Source of the DNA: Leishmania mexicana MHOM/GT/2001/U1103
Taxonomy: Eukaryota; Euglenozoa; Kinetoplastea; Trypanosomatida; Trypanosomatidae
NCBI RefSeq assembly: GCF_000234665.1
Contig: NC_018331.1
Coordinates: 991,581-1,044,075 of the forward strand
DNA: 52,495 bases
Direction of reading: 5' to 3'
Part shown: positions 26,377 to 36,400 of the stretch, one piece after another
Position numbering within the stretch: position 1 is the stretch's first letter
Layout of the letters: every line of letters starts with the position of its first letter
Notes under the pieces: generated by a model
The model's input: only the letters and a program-made list of their open reading frames with translations
Told to the model about the DNA's origin: nothing
The model's database searches: none
Made by a program: the position numbers and the translations under genes

Positions 26377-28086
26377 GAGGATCGCAACAACGCCAAAGGC
26401 GGGCACGCCGGGCAGATGCAGCTGAGGGCAGTGAAAGGGGGGGGGTAGAGGTGTCGTGTGGCCGTCATCACGGCGACGTTATCTTCGTATCTGAGCGTGT
26501 CTGTACTCGTCTGAGGGGGAGGGAGGGGGGGGGCGATTTTGCTGGCGGTGGCGCCGTCACCCTTTTCTCTTCCTCTCATTCGCGTGCAGGCCTGCACACG
26601 CGCGTGCGCAGCGCCTCCCCCCTTTCTGCTGAGCTTTGCCCTCTTCGCCGCGAACGTGCTTCTGTGTGTCCCGTGCCTGACGCGGTTTTGCCACGCCCTC
26701 CCTTCGATGCTTTTTCTTTCCTTCAGGCAGGGCAGCTGTGCCAGCGCACCGGCACCCTCAAGCGTAGCATAGGAAGGCAAGTCGAGAGGGTTATCATTTC
26801 CTTTCCTCACACACACACACACACGATGTGCGCTACCGGAGGCGTGTGCGCGTGTGTGTGCCCCTCTCTGTCGGTGCTCTCTTGTCTTGAACGTTAGCGT
26901 CTCTCTCCCTCTCTTCTGCCGCTTTCTCTCGCGCGTGTGCGTGTGTGCCCGCAGGGCTCCGGCCGTGTCAGGCGGCGATGAAGGGGCCGAGTTGGCGGCG
27001 CATCTTTGCATGCACTGTCTTATATCTCTTGCTTTCTTTTATATCGCGCGTGCACGCGCTTCTCTGCCGCCCGCCCTCCGCCCCCGCCTCTTCTCGTCGC
27101 TCTGCGCGCGCGTATGTGTGTGCGTATCACGTGTAAGAGACCCACCCGTGGACCAGATTCCTTCTTCTCTCTGATGCCTCGCACTGTAAGAACGAATTAT
27201 GAACGATGCGCACGTGCAGGGCGGCATCGCGCTTGTGCCGTGTGAAGGCACGAGAGCGCACGCGCGCGAGAGGCGGTAGGCCGGAGGGAGTGGCGAGATG
27301 CGCGTGTCTGTGACGGAGTGCGTGTGCTGATGAGCTCCACCTTCTCTTTTCATCTGTTCCTGGGGGGACTCTCGGCGTTGCTGGCGTTACCCGTGCTGCC
27401 CGCGCGTGCGTGTATATGGCTTATCGCCGTGACAGAATGTGGCTCGATGCTCGAAACGAACATAAACAAAAAAGCAGTGAAGCAGGCCGGAGGTGGCCCT
27501 GGGTGGCCGCGCTCTCACCCACTCGCTGTCCGCTGGAGAGCGGAGGCGGGGCCGATCAGTGAGAGAGCAGCGGGAACTCTCTCGGTCTCTGTGCGAGTGC
27601 GCACCGCCCCTCGTCTCGCTTTATTCCCGATTCACTCCTCTTGCCGCAGCGGGCTTACGGCTACGCACCAGCACGTGTGCACACGTGTATGTGCGTGGGC
27701 ATGCGCCATGGACGCGTCGCCACAACCGTCCCGCCCCCCTGTGATACTGTGCGCGTGCGTGCATGTGCTGATACTGTTGGTGCGCGCCCCCCTTCCCCCA
27801 CACCACAGCTCCTGCTACTCTTCCCTTTCTCTCTCTCCCGCACCCGCACTGCCCGCTCCTCCGCCATGCACGTGTGCACGCACGCACACGCGTCTCTTGC
27901 ATCGTAGTTCGCTGCGGCCCGTTGAATCGGATCGCCCCACCCCCTCTCTGGACTCGCTCTCTTCGGTGTTCATATCCCCTCCGCACGTGGCCCGCACACA
28001 CACACACACACACACACGGACAGACTCGAAAGAAACAAGCTCGACGAACACCACTGCCACTCTTCATAACGTAGACCACGAACACG
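26377..28086. other. 1.7-kb intergenic, no gene seen
   Basis: G-runs (about 26435-26446 and 26515-26535), CA/GT repeats (about 26810-26824), a 16-base palindrome CACGTGTGCACACGTG at 27672-27687 and a CA tract at 27995-28017, followed by the Prp19 start at 28087. The open frames are low complexity. One frame from 27318 begins with a hydrophobic stretch that resembles a signal peptide but continues into Arg/Ser-rich sequence. Confidence 0.5.
27995..28017. repeat. CA microsatellite
   Basis: Perfect CA tract about 70 bases upstream of the Prp19 start. Confidence 0.9.
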
Positions 28087-29628
28087 ATGCTACGCTGCAA
28101 CATTTCTCAGCGGGTGCCGACACACCCGGTGGTGTCTGTCAAGTCGGGGCTTGTCTTTGAGCGCAGCCTCGTCGAGAAGTACGTTGACGAGCATGGCCGT
28201 TGCCCCGTCACAGGGGATCCACTACGCAAGGAAGATCTCATAACCGCCCAGGGCGCCGCTCCAGATGCGTCCATCGCTTCAAGTGGCAGTCTCGGGGCTG
28301 CTTCTGTCCCCACGCTTCTGGAGCGCCTCCAGGTGGAGTGGGAGGGGGTGGCGCTGGAGCAGTTCAGTCTCCGCCAGCAGGTAACGCAGCTGCAGCTGGA
28401 GCTGGCGCACGCGCTACAGCAGTACGACGCCGCCTGCAGGGTGATCGCGCGGCTTAGCAAGGAGCTCGATTCTCTCCGCGGAGGCGAGGCTGTGGCTGCC
28501 AAGGAGGCTGACAAGGGCCCCGCTGTAGTGGTGGTGCCGGCGCCGGTGCTGCGACGCATGGACGCCGCCGAGGCGGCAGAGCGTCAGGCACGTAAACAGC
28601 GCAAGGCGGCGGCGGGCTCGGCGGCGGCCACACCGTCGCAACTCACGGAGGAGGCGCAGTGGGTTGCTGTGTCGTCGTCAACGGTGCCCGCATCCTCTGC
28701 GCGCTCGGCCGTGCGCGTTGCTGCGGCGGCTGACGCCAGCAGCTCGGGCGTCTTCGTCAGCGCCATCGCGGGCGATCACGCTGTTGTGCGGTACAGCCCC
28801 GGCGGCTTCAGCGAGGAGGCGCGTGGAGTAGGGCACACGGCCGCCGTGCACACACTGGCGAGTCAGCCGGGTGACATCCTGCTCTCCGCCGCGGAGGACC
28901 TGACGGTGCGTGTGTGGTCGACGAAGGGCGCTGCGCTGACGGTCATGCACACGCTGCGGTACGCGAGTGGGGTGGTTGCCATGAGCCAGCGGACGGTGGG
29001 TGGGGCCTACATGCTCTGCGGAGCCGCGGATGGCGTCCTCACCCTCTCTGACTTGGAGAGCGGCGCGCACGTTGTGGCGACGGCGCCGCTGACGCTCGAC
29101 ACGACATCGGGGGCGCTGACGTGTGTGGAGCTGCACCCGTACGCCTCTCTTGCAGCCGTGGCTTTCCAGCCAACGGAGCTGCAACTCTGGGATGCACGCG
29201 AGATGCGCGCAGACACCTTCATCTCCCATGTGCGGGGCGCTGCTCCGCGCACGCACATCTGCAGCGCCAGTTTTAGCGCGGACTGCGTGTCCCTCGCGGC
29301 TGGCCTCTCGGATGGCTCGGTGTACGTGTGGGACCTTCGCCAGGTGTTGGCCCCCGTAGCGGTGCTGCCGCCGAGCACCGACGCCGTCCCAGCCACAGTA
29401 CGTTACGCCCCAGACGGACGCTCTCTCGTCGTTGGCGGACACGGTGTGGCCTTATACAACTGCGCACGCCTGTCGGCCTCGTCCACCGCGGTTGAAGCCG
29501 TTGCGACGGCAGGACTGAAGGCGAGTGCGGTGTGCGACGTGTGCTGGACGACGAGCGGTACCGATGTGCTGTGCGGCACCGTGGACGGCGTCGTCCGCCT
29601 GTACTCCACCGCAGTCGGCGCAACGTAG
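28087..29628 (+). CDS. PRP19: Prp19/PSO4-type U-box splicing factor (E3 ubiquitin ligase)
   Basis: 513 aa, the usual Prp19 size (about 500). The N-terminal U-box at about 1-65 shows the family pattern: VVSVKSGLVFERSLVEKYV, then GRCPVTGDPLRKEDLI. It would recruit E2 enzymes. A predicted helical segment follows at about 75-140 (LLERLQVEWEGVALEQFSLR, ELAHALQQYDAACRVIARLSKEL), which in Prp19 forms the tetramer coiled coil. An Ala-rich linker leads to WD40 repeats (about 215-513; LSAAEDLTVRVWSTKG, LELWD-like ELQLWDARE, SVYVWDLRQ). In the nucleus it is the core of the NineTeen complex that activates the spliceosome, which trypanosomatids need for trans-splicing every mRNA. The ATG is the first in the frame after the CA tract. 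Confidence 0.95.
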   Translation: MLRCNISQRVPTHPVVSVKSGLVFERSLVEKYVDEHGRCPVTGDPLRKEDLITAQGAAPDASIASSGSLGAASVPTLLERLQVEWEGVALEQFSLRQQVTQLQLELAHALQQYDAACRVIARLSKELDSLRGGEAVAAKEADKGPAVVVVPAPVLRRMDAAEAAERQARKQRKAAAGSAAATPSQLTEEAQWVAVSSSTVPASSARSAVRVAAAADASSSGVFVSAIAGDHAVVRYSPGGFSEEARGVGHTAAVHTLASQPGDILLSAAEDLTVRVWSTKGAALTVMHTLRYASGVVAMSQRTVGGAYMLCGAADGVLTLSDLESGAHVVATAPLTLDTTSGALTCVELHPYASLAAVAFQPTELQLWDAREMRADTFISHVRGAAPRTHICSASFSADCVSLAAGLSDGSVYVWDLRQVLAPVAVLPPSTDAVPATVRYAPDGRSLVVGGHGVALYNCARLSASSTAVEAVATAGLKASAVCDVCWTTSGTDVLCGTVDGVVRLYSTAVGAT

Positions 29629-30218
29629 CGTAGCGGGAGGTGGGGGAGGGGGCGAGGTGGTGATCTTCTGTTCCACTCCTCATCCCAACTAGTGCGACCC
29701 TGCCGTGATGGAGTTTTACTGGTGTGCGATGGGCAGCGAGAATGGCGTTAACGCGAGCTTCGCGCACGCGTACAGAGCTGATGCGCCGTAAGGAGCGACG
29801 TCGCGACAACTTTAATCCGCGAAGAAAAGGATAAGCAACTAGAAGATGTGTGAAGTGGGGCGTGTGATGCACGCGCGAACACGCTTCCACAGACACGACA
29901 CGGGCAAGCGTCTGGGAAATCACCGCGTGCTTCGGCCGCGGTGAGACTGAATCACCTCCCCACCCTGCACCAGAGCGGGGCGTGCCTGCCCACGCACGCG
30001 GATGATCCGGTGGTGCGAGCCGCATGCGTGTGCACGTGTGTGGGTTTCGCAACTGGCACCTTCCTACCTCTCTCGCACCTCCTCCTGCTCATCTCGTGCA
30101 TCTCCCTCTCTCTCACACGCGCATTTGCCTCGGCATGCCACACGCCACCACGCGCTGCCTTGTCGCACGCACACACCCTCTCTCGCTCTCTCTCGTCGAG
30201 TCGCTGCGGTGCACACGA
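29629..30218. other. Intergenic, no gene seen
   Basis: G-run patch at about 29635-29660, then mixed DNA and a pyrimidine tract (about 30060-30200). The AG at about 30200 lies 18 bases before the next start at 30219. The open frame continues upstream to an ATG at 30024, but that part is Leu/His/Ser-rich and looks untranslated. Confidence 0.5.
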
Positions 30219-31649
30219 ATGTGGCCCTTCACCAGCACGGCCGCGACTCCCACTGCAGCGGCTGCCGCACCCGCCTCCTCAATGTCCTTCCCTGCGCCAT
30301 CGAGGAAGGCGCGGGTGAGCGCGACGGGATCCGCCGGGTCGTATTTTTTAGGCTCCTCAACCTTTTCCGTCTACGAGGAGATGGCGCGCCAGCTGCGCGA
30401 GGAGGGATGGCGGCGCAAAACGGAGGCAGCGGTCGCCACGGCGGACTTCATCCTGGGCGATCGCTTCCACATTCCTTACACCCTTTTGCGGGTCGAGCGG
30501 ATGGCGCTGTCATCGTGGTTTGGCGGGACACGATGGGTGAACTACTTCGAGGGCTCACATCGGCTGACTCTCAAGGCGGCGATGGTGCAGCTGATGAAGG
30601 AGGTCGACACGCACTGGGCCACGTGGCTGCCAGAGTCGTATGCGATTGGCGGGGACCAGCTAAAGAAGGCAGATGAGCGGCGTGCGCTGCTGGAGGCGCT
30701 CGCTGCGGCAGGCGACGATGATGCCGTGTGGATCGTGAAGCCAAGCAGCGGGGCGAAGGGCCGGCGCATTCTGCTGCTCCGCGCCTCCGCGGTGCCGGAG
30801 TGGCTGGAACAGCTGCCCGAGCCTAGCAGATCCATGTACGTGGTACAGCGCTACGTTGATCGACCGCTGCTGCTCAGTAACGGCCGCAAGTTCGACATTC
30901 GCGTGTGGGCACTGCTGGTGAGTCCCTACAGTATCTACGCCTACACACAAGCCAGCTGCCGCACCGCGAGTGTGCCGTACGACTTGTCAGATATCGCCAA
31001 CACGCACGCACACCTCACGAACCACTGCCTGCAGAAAGACGCAGCGCATTTTGGCGAGTACGAAGAGGAAAACGAGATGTGGCTGCCGCAACTGCAGTCC
31101 TACCTTACCTCCATCGGCAAGCCGGCAGATCTGCTAGAGACCCACGTGCTTCCCGCCATCAAGGAGCTCCTTGTACGCACGCTCCTCGCAATGATGCCGG
31201 AGATGGCCGTTCCCGCCACGGAGGCGTACAAGTGCTTCCAGCTTTTCGGCTACGACGTGATCCTCACGGAGGAGGCGGAGGTGCGGCTGCTGGAGATCAA
31301 CGGCTCTCCTGGCATTGCGGAGCGCTTCCTTACCCCACTGGTGCGGAGCATGCGGGAGCTTCTCGGGGCAGGGCCAAAGGACGGCACATGCTCGAAAACG
31401 ACCGCCTGTAACTCCGACGGCACGTCCCATGAGGGGTTTAGCGAGAACGGTAGCAGCAGCAACAGTGGCTGCGCCAGTCCGACAAGCACATCCAGCAGCT
31501 GCTCAGGGCGACGGCGCACTCCGCGTGCTTCCTCAGCAGCGACGCCGACCACAACGGTTACGCGGAATTGGCGGCTGGAGGACGAGGGCTTCGTGCTGCT
31601 ATGGTGTCGCGGCGATGCGGTGCCGCCTGGCTTGGTGGGTGTGTGCTAG
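30219..31649 (+). CDS. Tubulin-tyrosine ligase family protein
   Basis: 476 aa, ATP-grasp enzyme of the TTL/TTLL family, which adds amino acids to tubulin or other proteins in flagellar, cortical or cytoskeletal microtubules. Signatures: WIVKPSSGAKGRRILLL (about 172-188, ATP-binding beta strand and Gly loop), VVQRYVDRPLLLSNGRKFDIRVWALL (about 208-233, split here to show only the pattern of QRY, GRKFDIRVW), HLTNHCLQ (about 266) and LLEINGSPG near residue 357 (metal-binding Glu/Asn). These residues suggest an active ligase. A Ser/Thr-rich tail of about 90 residues follows the catalytic core and is not typical of TTL itself. The preferred Met at 30219 follows a pyrimidine tract and AG; Met at 30282 is an alternative. 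Whether it tyrosinates or glutamylates cannot be settled from motifs. Confidence 0.93.
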   Translation: MWPFTSTAATPTAAAAAPASSMSFPAPSRKARVSATGSAGSYFLGSSTFSVYEEMARQLREEGWRRKTEAAVATADFILGDRFHIPYTLLRVERMALSSWFGGTRWVNYFEGSHRLTLKAAMVQLMKEVDTHWATWLPESYAIGGDQLKKADERRALLEALAAAGDDDAVWIVKPSSGAKGRRILLLRASAVPEWLEQLPEPSRSMYVVQRYVDRPLLLSNGRKFDIRVWALLVSPYSIYAYTQASCRTASVPYDLSDIANTHAHLTNHCLQKDAAHFGEYEEENEMWLPQLQSYLTSIGKPADLLETHVLPAIKELLVRTLLAMMPEMAVPATEAYKCFQLFGYDVILTEEAEVRLLEINGSPGIAERFLTPLVRSMRELLGAGPKDGTCSKTTACNSDGTSHEGFSENGSSSNSGCASPTSTSSSCSGRRRTPRASSAATPTTTVTRNWRLEDEGFVLLWCRGDAVPPGLVGVC

Positions 31650-32265
31650 CAGACGCACTACAATGTTGGCGAACTCTACGAGAGGAGAGGGGTGTGTTGC
31701 TTGGTGTTGTGCTGACGCCTCCCTCGATGCCTCTCTGTTTTCTCAGTCATGCGAGGCGCAGCATGACAACGGCTGCCTGTGTGGGCGGGCGCGAACACCT
31801 GGTGGCCATGGTCGTACCACTGTTCTTTTGAATCGCTGCTGAGCCACATACCGCAAGGCGACTCCCGCATATCGTCAGCCACCCTCCCCTCCCCCTCACT
31901 TCCGTCTCTGCCGTGGCCGGTAGCCTACCCAAGGGAGCTAATGGGTGAGGCGAAGGGCGGCAGGCGCGCGCCATCGCCTTTCACGGCTCAGCGCCTTCCC
32001 CCACCCTCTGCGGCCTGCTCGAGTCACTTTTCACTGTCTCCACTTCTCCACTTCTCTACTCTCCCCTCCCCCACCGCCTCACGCCTTTCTTCCCACACCC
32101 CGTACCGAGTCGCAGTCGTGCACAAGGGCGTCTCAACTATCCTTGCAGCAACTTAACGCTTCGACGAGCGCTTTCTCGCGTTTTACGGTGCGCGCTGCGT
32201 GGCATCCCCACGCTATCGACACCCCCTCCGACTTGCCCATCCATCCTTCACCTTCTGCCCTCTCG
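31650..32265. other. Intergenic, no gene seen
   Basis: Pyrimidine-rich from about 32010 to 32100, typical of trans-splicing context. The frame of the next gene is open back to 31945 but without an ATG before 32266. No gene seen. Confidence 0.5.
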
Positions 32266-32679
32266 ATGCCCACAAAACGCGTCGCTTTGAAGCGACCGGC
32301 TGAGGCGCCTCTTCACCGCTCCGACGCCGACGCGCCGTCATCGACACAGCACACCCCTGGCACTGCTGTTGCCAGTGCCAGCGCCACCCTGACTGCGACA
32401 GCAGCGGAGGCGGCGGCGCCGAAGGTGATCATGTCGAAGGCGCAGCGGCGCAAGCTGAAGAAGCCGCCGGTGGTGGTGACGACTGAGATGAAGGAGCGGG
32501 CGCGGGAGGAGACTCGGGAGCTGCGCAAGCACCTCCGCATTCTAAAGTCCAACGGTGCCAGGCGGAAGGTGGCGAAGCTCCGTGAGAAGCGCCCGCGCGA
32601 GCACAACATCAATGAGGAAGCTGTCAACGCCTTCGACACGGACTTCCGCCCGCATAAGAAGGGACGCCGCCTTGAGTGA
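32266..32679 (+). CDS. Small basic protein, possibly nucleolar, unrecognised
   Basis: 137 aa. The N-terminal half is low complexity (Ala/Thr/Ser); the C-terminal half is strongly basic and helical: SKAQRRKLKKPP, then REETRELRKHLRILKSNG, then RRKVAKLREKRPREHN, ending in DFRPHKKGRRLE. This pattern of Lys/Arg-rich helices and a basic end is common in ribosome-biogenesis and nucleolar proteins. No family could be named. The ATG at 32266 is the first in this frame after the pyrimidine tract. Codon use is GC-rich at third positions, which supports coding. Confidence 0.8.
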   Translation: MPTKRVALKRPAEAPLHRSDADAPSSTQHTPGTAVASASATLTATAAEAAAPKVIMSKAQRRKLKKPPVVVTTEMKERAREETRELRKHLRILKSNGARRKVAKLREKRPREHNINEEAVNAFDTDFRPHKKGRRLE

Positions 32680-33481
32680 GCGAGGCGAGGATGGAGGGAG
32701 CCGTCGAAGGCCCACCTCTCCGTGTCTTGCGCACATGGGTTGCCTGTGCACGCATACTTGTGCGCAAGTGTGCGCTTATGGCGTTCGACGCCCGTCACAC
32801 TTACCTCTACTTTGTTCGTGTCTGGCGGACTGGGTAAGCCCGAGTAATGCAGCTGCCTAACAGAGTTGTGTCAGGCCAACGTTCAACCACAGATCTCCAT
32901 CTTCACGCACCGCGCAGTCGGTGGTGGACGTCGTGTGAGTAGTGGGGGGGTGCGCAGAAGAGTTGCGTGTTTCTCCCGTTGATGCACACGCATATGTGCA
33001 CATCACCATCGATCCCTCCCTCCCCCCCGATCACTCACGATGGGTCTCCGGATGTGTGTATGTGTGTGTCCATGCCTACGTGATACAGCGCGTTTTGTGG
33101 GTGATACCACGCGTGTGTGTGCACGGATGCGCCGCCTCGGATGTACGACCTTCTAGAGACGCAACATCCATCCAGCCTGTCCTCGATATGCCTGTGCCGT
33201 TCATCACCTCTCCTTTCCTTTGCTACTTCATGTCCTTCCGTGCAACCCCCCTCCCCTCGCGCACACCCATGCACGCATGACAGTCATAGTACCGGAAAGG
33301 ACGAAGAGTGGAAAGGCACGTCTGCGTGGTGCACACCTTCCCTGTACATAGATCTTTCTTCCCTTGTTCTCTCCCCTCCTGTGCACACGTGTGCACGATT
33401 GTGCCTTCTCCTGGTGCTGCATCACCTCTCCCACTCGTGTGAAGAGAAGGGCTACCCGTCCCCCTGTCCCTACTTGCGTCG
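32680..33481. other. Intergenic before the dynein gene
   Basis: GT-rich patches (about 32740-32780 and 33050-33070) and a 16-base palindrome GTGCACACGTGTGCAC at 33381-33396, with pyrimidine-rich DNA before the start at 33482. No gene seen. Confidence 0.5.
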
Positions 33482-36400
33482 ATGAGCGTCTCTCCGCACC
33501 CTCCTGGCGGGAACGGGCGGGCAGCGGTGCTGTCGCCGCTGCCGTCTACCACTGCAGCAGCAGCCGCGGCAAACGACGTCAGTGCCGTTAGTGTGCAGTC
33601 GGATGCGCACCACTGCTTCGTCACCAGCCAGCGCCTACGGGACATAGAGGCTCCGTTGATGGAGCACCTTGCCCTGAAGCGATACGCGCACTCTTCTGCC
33701 GGCGTCGGGGCTACAATGGCCAAGTCGCAGCGTGCGCCCCGCCATACCGCTGTGCCGGCGCCGTCGTCAGGAATGCAGCAGCGCGGCGCCGACCCCGCCG
33801 CCCCACTGAGGAAGGTGCGTGTGCCCTGTGCCATTCAACGACTGCTTGACATGCACACCAGCCTGGCGCTGAGTTCTGGTGTGTCACCTCTTGCGACGCA
33901 GCAGCACAAAATCTTGCCACACCCCCCTGCGGCGACCATCCTGTCCGCCACACCTGACTGCGCCGTGCATGAGCGAGTCGGTCTTCTCTACCACCCTCTT
34001 GCTGCTGCGCGCACGGCGTACGCGGAGACAGAGGTGCGGCCGTCCTCCATTGGTGCCGGTGCGGCCACGGTTGCCGATGCAACAGCCGTCGCGCCTTTCG
34101 CCATGGCTGCCACTGCCGCTGAGAACAAGACGTACTTCGCGCTCGCTGACTTCGACGCTGCTGACGAGGACCCGCGCACGCCGGCGGAGTGGCTGGCCAT
34201 GGGTAGTAACGACGAAGGTGGTACGCCCGCTACATCGCGCTTCTTCAAGACCACCGGTCCGGGCGGTGGCACGGTGGTGTGGCGAACGTGCCGTGTGAGG
34301 GAGTACGATGAGGCCAGGCAGCTCTTCTACGTGCAGTGGACTGACGGCACGGGTCGATGGACGCGCCGGCTGAACATCCGTTTCGACGCCGAGGACGTGG
34401 GGCGGTGGGAGGCACGAGTGCGCCGGGCTGACGACTACCGTAGCGACACAGAGGCCGCCATGCGTGAGGCGCTCTACATCGATTCGATCCCGAACGCGTG
34501 CGTTACGGCGATGGAGGAGGCACAGATGGAGCAGGTGCTGCGCAATGTGGCGACGCGATTCCCCGTGGCCCAGCTGCACACCATCCAGCAGCGGACCGAG
34601 GAGGCGGAGGCCACGTACTACCGAGCCATGAAGCTGGCGGTGCATACATACATGATGCGCGGCGCCGCAGAGCAGGAGCGGCTGCAGATTGCCAACTTGC
34701 CGCGCGCCGGCGCCCCGGCCCAGCCCTCGCTGCGCGACCTGCGCGGCACCCTCGATACGCCGTCGCCAAACTTCCTCGCCGCCCGCGCGTATCTGGCGGA
34801 GAACTGCTTCCAGGTGCACGCGCTCATCCAGGACACGCTGCACTCGCTGCACACGCTGTGGTTCAGCTACACCCCCAAGCTACTTTCCGTGTCGCACTAC
34901 CCGGGCTCGGCACTGCCGCTGCGACTGCCCTTCTTTGTCTCCACGCAGGAGGAGCACGGCGTCGCAGTGGGTGAGCGGCTCAAGGGCGAGTGGACGTCCA
35001 CTGTGCAGTCCACGGTGCAGAACAACCTCGACGCATACTTCAACTTTTACGACGACAACATGGCGCGGTATGAGGCCAGCCGGATGTGCCGCTTCGTGCG
35101 CTTGGTAAACTGCATGATGCGCTCTCAGCTGCGCGAGCTCACGATGGCGTCGCTTGAGTCGTACACTGCATACCTTGAGAAGTATGTCGTCGTGTGCGCC
35201 AACGCTGCTGACTCCGACGACGCGGCGGCGGCGATTGTGAAGGTGCTGCCGGAGGATGTGGCAGAGCGGGCGTACTGGGCGGAGCGCATTGCCCAGCTCG
35301 AGGCGCGTCAAGCCGCGGAGAAGGAGCGCAGGGCGGCGGAGCAGAAGGTCGCACCAAAGAAGCGGCGCAGCAACACTGCCGCCGCAGCGGCGCCAAATGG
35401 CGAGGCCGAGGAGGCATCGTCTGAGCACCTCCTCTGGTGTCTCGGCACACCTCCGGTGACAGAGTCGTTAACGCAGCGTGTTGTGCAGCTCATCCAGCGT
35501 ATCAATGGGCTGCGGCCGCTATTCTACACGAAGCTTGTGGTGGCATCTCCGTTGTCCTCGAAGCCACCGCTGCAGCGCTCCTCCCAGGTCGCCGGCGACG
35601 ACGAGGGCGATGCAGCGGAGTGCGCCATTGTGCTAGACCCGCCGGTGGACGAAATCGAGCGCTGCGTGCTGCGTGTGGTTGCTCGCTGCCTCGAGCACAG
35701 CAACGAGGTGGCGGCCATGGGCGACCAGTTGTTCCCATTACTGGAGATGGCGCCGGCGTATCTGCGTCCACTCGGCGCCGACGAGACCGAAGTGGTCGCG
35801 GTGCGGGAGCGCGTGTTGGCAGTGCTTCGCGGCAACCGGGACGCGCCTCTCCAGCTCGTGCAGATGTACAGGGAATTTGAATACTTGGCTACGGCAAATG
35901 TGGAGGAGGTCATCCAGGCGACGCTGGAGCACGTCGAGGCCCTTGAGGAGGTGGATCTTCTGCTGGAGCGGCTGAGCCGCGACCGTCGTCGTCTCGGGGA
36001 GCGCACGCCGAACACTGTCACCTTCGAGCTGTACGCAGTGGACTGCTGCGAGCTGAAGGCGGCGCTGACCGCCAGGGCAGTGCAGCTGCAGCAGGCGCTG
36101 CTGGAGGCAGTGGCCACGCGACTCGCCGAGGAATGCGCCGGCGTGCTCAGCGCGTACGAGGCCATCAATGCCGAGCTCACTGTGGAGCCGACGACGCCGG
36201 AGGAGCTGCAGACGATGCGGGCCGCCCTCGCCGCCGTGGCGGCGCGCGAGGCGGCGATCCAAGTAATCTTCCAACATGTGACGGAGGGCAACGAACTCCT
36301 GCTCCGGTACGGCTACCTCGTGCCGCATGACGAGTTTGTGCACTACTGGGAGGCGTACGAGTGGCCCAAGAGGCTGGCACAGTTCGTGGAGGACCGCAAC

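Noticed and set aside
8917..28017. CRISPR array or tandem gene repeats
   Set aside because: The periodic elements are simple CA/GT microsatellites, not spaced direct repeats.
27318..28160. 280-codon + frame with a signal-like hydrophobic start
   Set aside because: After the first 30 residues it is Arg/Ser/Thr low complexity, and it overlaps the Prp19 gene in another frame.
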